Assembly (NCBI RefSeq): GCF_032062135.1
Contig: NC_092866.1
Span: forward strand, 23,363,264 to 23,427,263
Source of the DNA: Pyxicephalus adspersus
Lineage: Eukaryota > Chordata > Amphibia > Anura > Pyxicephalidae
Direction: 5' to 3'
DNA: 64,000 nt
Under the pieces are notes generated by a model. That model was not told where the DNA came from, made no database searches, and saw nothing but the letters and a program-made list of their open reading frames with translations. Below, piece by piece: positions 58,823 through 64,000 of this stretch. A program made the position numbers and the translations under genes. The first letter of the stretch is position 1. Each line of letters starts with the position of its first letter.

Positions 58823-59255
58823 TACAGGTAGTACCGGGTTACATACGAGATAGGGACTGTGGATTTGTTCTTAAGTTGAATTTGTATGTAAGTCAGAACA
58901 GGTACATTATTAATAAATGCAATTGGGACAGATGTTTGTCTCAACATATTATTAGACAGCGTGGTGTCAAGTTACTGTATAAAATTTCCAAAGCTGTGAT
59001 TTAATAAGCAAAAAGAAACAACTGCAGGGTTTGTCTTGGTCATTAAAGAGTTGCAGGAGATTGCTGGACAGCTCAGCCCTTAGGATCACCCACAACCTCA
59101 GCTGTGTTTAGCAAAAGATCTCTTCTGCAAGTCATACGAACTGCCCTTTTTCACCCCATCAAGCCTTCGTCATGCACAGGAGTGAGCAGGGAAGCCCCAT
59201 TCTTATCTAAGAGTCATCTATATGTTGGATGTCCTTAACTCGGGGACTACCTGTA
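58823..59255 (+). mobile_element. Tigger-like (TA-flanked) MITE, copy D
   Basis: TACAGGTAGTACCGGGTTAC ... CTTAACTCGGGGACTACCTG then TA. Has an internal deletion relative to copy B around the CTCACTGTGAG stretch. Confidence 0.87.
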
Positions 59256-60783
59256 TTTAGTTGATTACTGAGAGAAGTAGTTGATAAGCACAGGTGAAGT
59301 CAAATTGTAAGTAAACTTAGCACACAATTTGAGTGTATACTCTCATTTAGATCTACCAAAAAGAACAATGGCTACCCGAATAGATAAAAAGCTATATGGT
59401 AGATCCTCCTACATCATGTGCAGTGATTGTGCAGTCAGATTGCAACATATATGGGGAGCTATACAGCATATCACCTTACTGGGCATTGTTCCTCAATATT
59501 TAAGTCTGCTTGCGCTTCTGGTTATACCTTCAATAGAACTAATTGTCCTCTGTATGTGGGTTATATAGTTATTGAATTTTACATCTACCTCAAAACACAT
59601 AAATCAATGATTTTTAGTTTTCTTATGTTTTAGCTTGATCCAATGTATGAAAAAATAATAATTGGTGGTTTATCATCATTTGCCTTATAGCTCAATACAA
59701 TGTGGTGCACCATGATCCTGTAATACTGAATTTAATTTATAATGTACAAATTCTATACTTTTACAATTACAAACTAGTAAAATATAAATTTATTTACTAT
59801 TTAACCTGCCTTATGAGCACCTATTGCTTGCTTATCACAGTCCAATGCCAGGATTCAGAGGGTATATTGACCTGAATAAGTGAATGCATACAAGCACTGA
59901 GAAAAACTTTTTGTTGAATTGGGCAGCACCTGCACTATAATTAAACACACTGCAGCCCCAATGTGTTTCATTAGATGTCTCCCCTTTTCTACAAAAGAAT
60001 ACAATCAGAATTTAAAACAAAAAGTCTCATATTTGTTACAGTTACTCTCTAGCCACCAGCTATAGAAATACAAAATGGTGAAGCCAATTGGTTGGTAGGG
60101 CAGAAATACAAAACCTTTTCCAACCTTTTGCAAATGGGTTACTTGTTGTTTCTGGCTTTCAATGGGCGTTATTGAACATCAGTGCATGTACTGCATCTAT
60201 CTAAAGAGGTACAAAGGGAGATTATCAAACAGAGATCTCCATTTGGCATTAACCAAAGTGGTTTATGAACTGCAAAAATTGAAAACAAGTCAAAAGCTCC
60301 CTCTCTAAACAAAAAGTTTAGGAAAAGGTAATTATATTATATTTAAAAGTAAAAAATAAATTGTTTCTTCTAATCATCTATCACCTTCATTTAATACTCA
60401 ATGCTTATTAAGGAGTGGAACCAAGATAGACTGAAATGTGGTAACAGGTTTACATGTTATGAATATTAAATTTAAAACCAAATACATACTTTTTATACAT
60501 CCTACAATAATTATCTAAAGCATTGAGGAATTTTCAGGAAAGCACTAGTAATCACATTTAGAAGAATCTGCATATTCAGTGCAACTTAGAAAAATACAAT
60601 CACTGCAATATGTTCAAGTGTGGCTTAACAAATATTTGCTGCTTTTCATTTAAACAGCCACAGGCACATATTAAATTAAAAAGTGCATTTTCCAGGACCT
60701 CTGAAGACAATCCTAGGTACTTTGTTAGAAATAGAAATTATGCTTTTTTTTTTTTTTTTGAATCAACCACTGCCAAGATTTGC
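59256..60783. other. Intergenic
   Basis: No supported feature. The 79-codon frame at 59329-59568 has a hydrophobic end but no recognisable domain. Confidence 0.4.
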
Positions 60784-60820
60784 AACATTAAGGGGCTTGT
60801 AACCTAAAGCCCCTTAACGT
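60784..60820. repeat. Short near-perfect inverted repeat
   Basis: AACATTAAGGGGCTT then GTAACCT then AAGCCCCTTAACGTT: 15-base arms, one mismatch, loop of about 7. Confidence 0.85.
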
Positions 60821-60999
60821 TGGAAAAAAAATTCAGGCATCATAGCACTTATATGTATGGCCTGTTGCAGCCAATATTTGTCTTATACAGCTGTCACTAG
60901 TGCCTGTAGTATCCAACACTTTTAGATAAGTAGGATGCCTGTTTCTCCCTTTTTTGCACTGTGGCTTCTCCCACTGGCTGTTACCTTGCCTACTAAACA

Positions 61000-61098
61000 A
61001 CCTGCTTGCTAAACATCCTGGGAAGACAATAGTGGAGGCAACAAAAGTTGTGTCCACAGCTCTGCGCTACTGTCCCCCTGGATGTTTAGCAAGCAGGT
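61000..61098. repeat. Perfect 19-bp inverted repeat, 61-bp spacer
   Basis: ACCTGCTTGCTAAACATCC at 61000-61018 and its exact reverse complement at 61080-61098. Confidence 0.9.
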
Positions 61099-61215
61099 CT
61101 GAGCCTGCGATGGGAGAGTGGGCAGGTTGTGTCCATATGCGGGACAGAGCCATGGACCACCAAAATCTTCTCGTGGACCACCAGTGGTCTGCAGACCACC
61201 AGTTGGCGACCGCTG
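61095..61215. mobile_element. hAT-like element, right end
   Basis: AGGTCTGAGCCTGCGATGGG is shared with the inside of the 39121 element. The fragment ends GTTGGCGACCGCTG, the hAT terminus. The left end was not found. Confidence 0.65.
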
Positions 61216-62277
61216 CTTCGGAAGAAATCACTATACGGCAATGAATAATGTTATTTAAACCGTGGACTCCTATATGTTAAGAAAATGTATTAAATATTAT
61301 AATTTTAAAGGCAGTCTCTGGTTTGAATTTAGCATCAGTATTACTTTGATTTGATATAAATATTGGTTATACTGGTTATACTCAACCCAATGTTAAATTA
61401 TGTAAGTTTTATGCATGGCTTCTGTTTTTATGGACAGATCTTGCTTGCACTCCGTATTTCCTGTACTAAAGTTACATTAAAGAAAATGCTGTTCTTATGA
61501 ACTTTTCAAGTCAGAGGGTTAGCAATACCAGGCCCGATGGCCGGATGTGTTGAACTCTCCCTCCTCATGTACTTGTCTGTAATAGATTTAGTTATATCCG
61601 CGCTAGACTCTTGTTCCATCATCACAATGTGCCATTTTTAAGGCAGGGAGATATTGAGCAATAACAAAGTAAGACAGAATATATAAAAACTCACTTGGTG
61701 CACAGGATTGAGAAGAACACACAGTTCTACCTAAAACATTTACTCTTGGATTTGGAGAGTTTTAGTTTTGCTTTTACAACTCCTTCAAAGGTCTGTAGTA
61801 ATTGTGTGTGTTCATGAATTCTGCATATTGTCATTGCCTTCTACTGGCTGGAGCTGCAGTTCAGTTAGCTTTCTCATCCATCTTAGACTTCTTGCCGTCA
61901 CATTGCTATTAGCCATAATTACTTTTTTCCAAATTACCTTTATCAATGTCTCTCTTACTTCAAAAGGCATATTTTTTGAGTACAAGGTGCAGTTTAGGAA
62001 TCAGAGAGTTGTAGCTGCATTATAGTCGTATGTCTACTTAAATTGACCCATGGATGGGCCCGAACTTCCACAATTTTCAGCCTTCACTGTAAACACTGTA
62101 TTTCTGACAATTGTTGATGTGTCTTCTCCATACTGACAAGCAAAGTATTGGCAGTCTATGTAAAACATCCTCCAATATTTTGCTATTGGAATAGGAGCTT
62201 CATCAACAGATGTGTCAATATCTTCATATAAAATTAGGCAGCAGGTATGTTTTCACAAAGTCAAATCAGACGCTGGT
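61216..62277 (-). other. Probable ADCY7 3' UTR / downstream
   Basis: It directly follows the ADCY7 stop codon on the minus strand, so at least part is 3' UTR. No coding exon is seen. The length of the UTR cannot be decided from sequence. Confidence 0.4.
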
Positions 62278-62424
62278 TTAGTTCATTCCAATGCTCTGAC
62301 ATTTGGCCGTGTCTGTACAAACAAAGTAAGTCCGCAATTCTCCCTTTCCTTTAACATTGATTAGTCCTCTGCATTCACATGAATATCCAAGACCTTCTAA
62401 AATTCGACATGTCTCCTCTGTTAC
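62278..62424 (-). CDS. ADCY7: ADCY7 terminal coding exon
   Basis: 147 nt, phase 0. Minus-strand acceptor TTTTGCAG|GTAACAG; stop TAA at 62278-62280. Confidence 0.94.
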   Translation of the reverse strand, partial: VTEETCRILEGLGYSCECRGLINVKGKGELRTYFVCTDTAKCQSIGMN

Positions 62425-63399
62425 CTGCAAAAGACAGTACATAGGTCAGGAAAAACAGAAACATAAGTATTTTAAATACCTTAAATATAACTCACTACTT
62501 TGTCTGTTGAGGGCAAAGTGGCAGGTACTCTTGTTAGAACATCCCCACCCACTAGAGTATTCAACTTTCTTCTCCCACCCAGGAGCCTTGTATAGGCGAA
62601 GTGGGCACATGATTATAAAGAAGATTATACTTTAAATGACAATTTTTTTTTGACGTACAAGATAACCTTATATCTAGGTATCTCCCAGTGATCCTTAGCA
62701 CTCTGCATATGAAGTTGTAGATAATATTGTTTTTCACTATGTCACACTTGGACAGCACATTTGCTGTACAAATCCTGTTAAAAATCTTTTACTTTTAATC
62801 TTTCACTGTATGTAATAATTGTTGCAATCAATAAATTTGTAATTTATTTTGTTTTTTGCTACCAAATTAACAACTGACCTTACGATACCTTACTAAGGTT
62901 GACTATTTCTGTATTTTTAAGATTCCCAAAAAACTCTGGATTGGTTTGCATTCAGTTATTTGTGGATGGCCCAATGTAAATTGTTTGACACCAAAAGTGA
63001 CAAAACAAAGTTCTAAAAAAACACATAAAATTTGTCATTTACCCCCCTCACCCACTAAACACAGTTTACCCTGCTTACTACTGAATTCGTTGAATAAACA
63101 TTTACCATTTTCTTACAATAGAAAGCTTCTGTTGTCTTTTAATAACTATTATATATGATATATCTGCTGCCAATATAGCTACATGTAATTTACCGGCATT
63201 TTACAATTACATTGTCCATTGTACAAAAGAAAGTGGAATTTATTACAGTGATTTCGCCTCAGTTGAAAAATTACCTGAATTTTCCCAAGCTCCCCCATGC
63301 TCTCCATTCTGCTCGCAACATTCACAGTATTCCCCCAGATGTCATACTGAGGTTTCCTAGCTCCAATAACTCCAGCAATAACTGGCCCATGGTTTATAC
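62278..63399 (-). CDS. ADCY7: Adenylate cyclase type 7 (ADCY7), last two coding exons (partial)
   Basis: ADCY7 is a 12-TM plasma-membrane enzyme converting ATP to cAMP under Gs control. Only the end of its second cytoplasmic catalytic half (C2) is present. The upstream exon (63399-63275) reads [41 protein letters not shown]. The last exon (62424-62278) reads [40 protein letters not shown], then KCQSIGMN and stop. Catalytic and ATP-binding positions of C2 can be seen: Asp in YDIW, Asn and Arg in NVASR, Lys in VKGKG. The tail matches ADCY7 rather than ADCY2 or ADCY4, as I recall them. Earlier exons lie beyond 64000. The gene is convergent with BRD7. Confidence 0.93.
63275..63399 (-). CDS. ADCY7: ADCY7 penultimate coding exon
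   Basis: 125 nt, entered in phase 1. Minus-strand acceptor TTCTTTTAG|GTATAAAC, donor CAG|GTAATT. Confidence 0.94.
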
Positions 63400-64000
63400 C
63401 TAAAAGAAGAAATAGGTTATAATATATTCTAAACTCTTGGGTTCCTCCATAAGTTTCCAGGGTGTTCTTTGAGTTTTAGTGGATTGATACATCAGATGGT
63501 GCCTGCATCATAAGTGTGCACAGGGGCTCTTCACTGATTCACAATGATGGGCTATTCCTCTCACTGCCCAACAACAATAAGGTATATATCAAGCAAAAAA
63601 AATAAAAAAGAAAGCTATAAAAAACATCTAAGTAATGCAAACCCTTTCCCTAATGTTTAACTAGATGAACTAGGAGTTCTAATTATACTTAATATTATAC
63701 TAATTATACTTATACCATAACACAAGTGTGCACAAGGCAGTACTGACTTTTAAACATTAAGAGGTTTCCTTTTGTTCTTTGAACAAATATAACAAAATAC
63801 TTTCAATGGATCAGAAAAGTAACAAATATCAGCAAAGCTAAAAAAAAAAGTGATTTCAATTTATTTTAATTCTAAACTTATCAAATCACACAAATCTATT
63901 GATTAACACATCCCCTGATTGATGGAATAATCACTCTCTTGGTCTTCAAAATCTTTCCTAATCATAATATTGCCTTTTTTAAAACTTTTGAACAGATGAT
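63400..64000 (-). other. ADCY7 intron (to window edge)
   Basis: No further ADCY7 exon is visible. The preceding C2 exon must lie beyond the window. Confidence 0.6.

Overview
The window is eukaryotic nuclear DNA from a vertebrate, most likely a frog (Anura, probably ranoid). The basis is an intron-rich BRD7 gene next to the 3' end of ADCY7, an AT-rich repeat-packed background, and repeat types I associate with frog genomes: long foldback MITEs ending GGGCCTGATTTATTAAAGC, V-SINEs with (TAA)n tails, and hAT and TTAA-flanked elements. It is an assembly fragment with one gap (N run, 1085-1728). No bacterial-type system (operon, CRISPR, phage) is present.

Layout: 1 to about 37.6 kb shows no host exon that I can support. 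It is a gene-poor stretch upstream of BRD7 filled with transposon remains: an L1-type ORF2 3' end (4.85-6.49 kb), an antisense L2/CR1-type LINE (12.8-14.3 kb), two V-SINEs, four hAT-like elements (two with good 8-bp target duplications), a TTAA-flanked piggyBac-like element, three Tigger-like copies, about nine foldback-hairpin copies and several minisatellites. A CpG-rich promoter lies at about 37.68-38.05 kb and contains a perfect TGACGTCA.

BRD7 runs left to right. Sixteen coding exons (38047-53301) join in one continuous frame, giving a 639-residue bromodomain protein. All fifteen introns are GT-AG and the 3' UTR is very short. A possible seventeenth, 45-nt in-frame exon lies in intron 1. 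The introns contain further repeats.

From 53.4 to 62.3 kb is a repeat-bearing intergenic stretch, part of which is probably the ADCY7 3' UTR. The last two coding exons of ADCY7 lie on the minus strand (62278-62424 and 63275-63399) and encode the end of the C2 catalytic domain; the rest of the gene is beyond the right edge. BRD7 and ADCY7 are therefore tail-to-tail, the same arrangement I recall for human 16q12. BRD7 is a nuclear PBAF (SWI/SNF) subunit and ADCY7 a membrane cAMP-producing enzyme. Their adjacency is conserved synteny, not a shared pathway.

All coordinates come from reading the sequence by eye. Repeat family names are pattern-based assignments without a database search.
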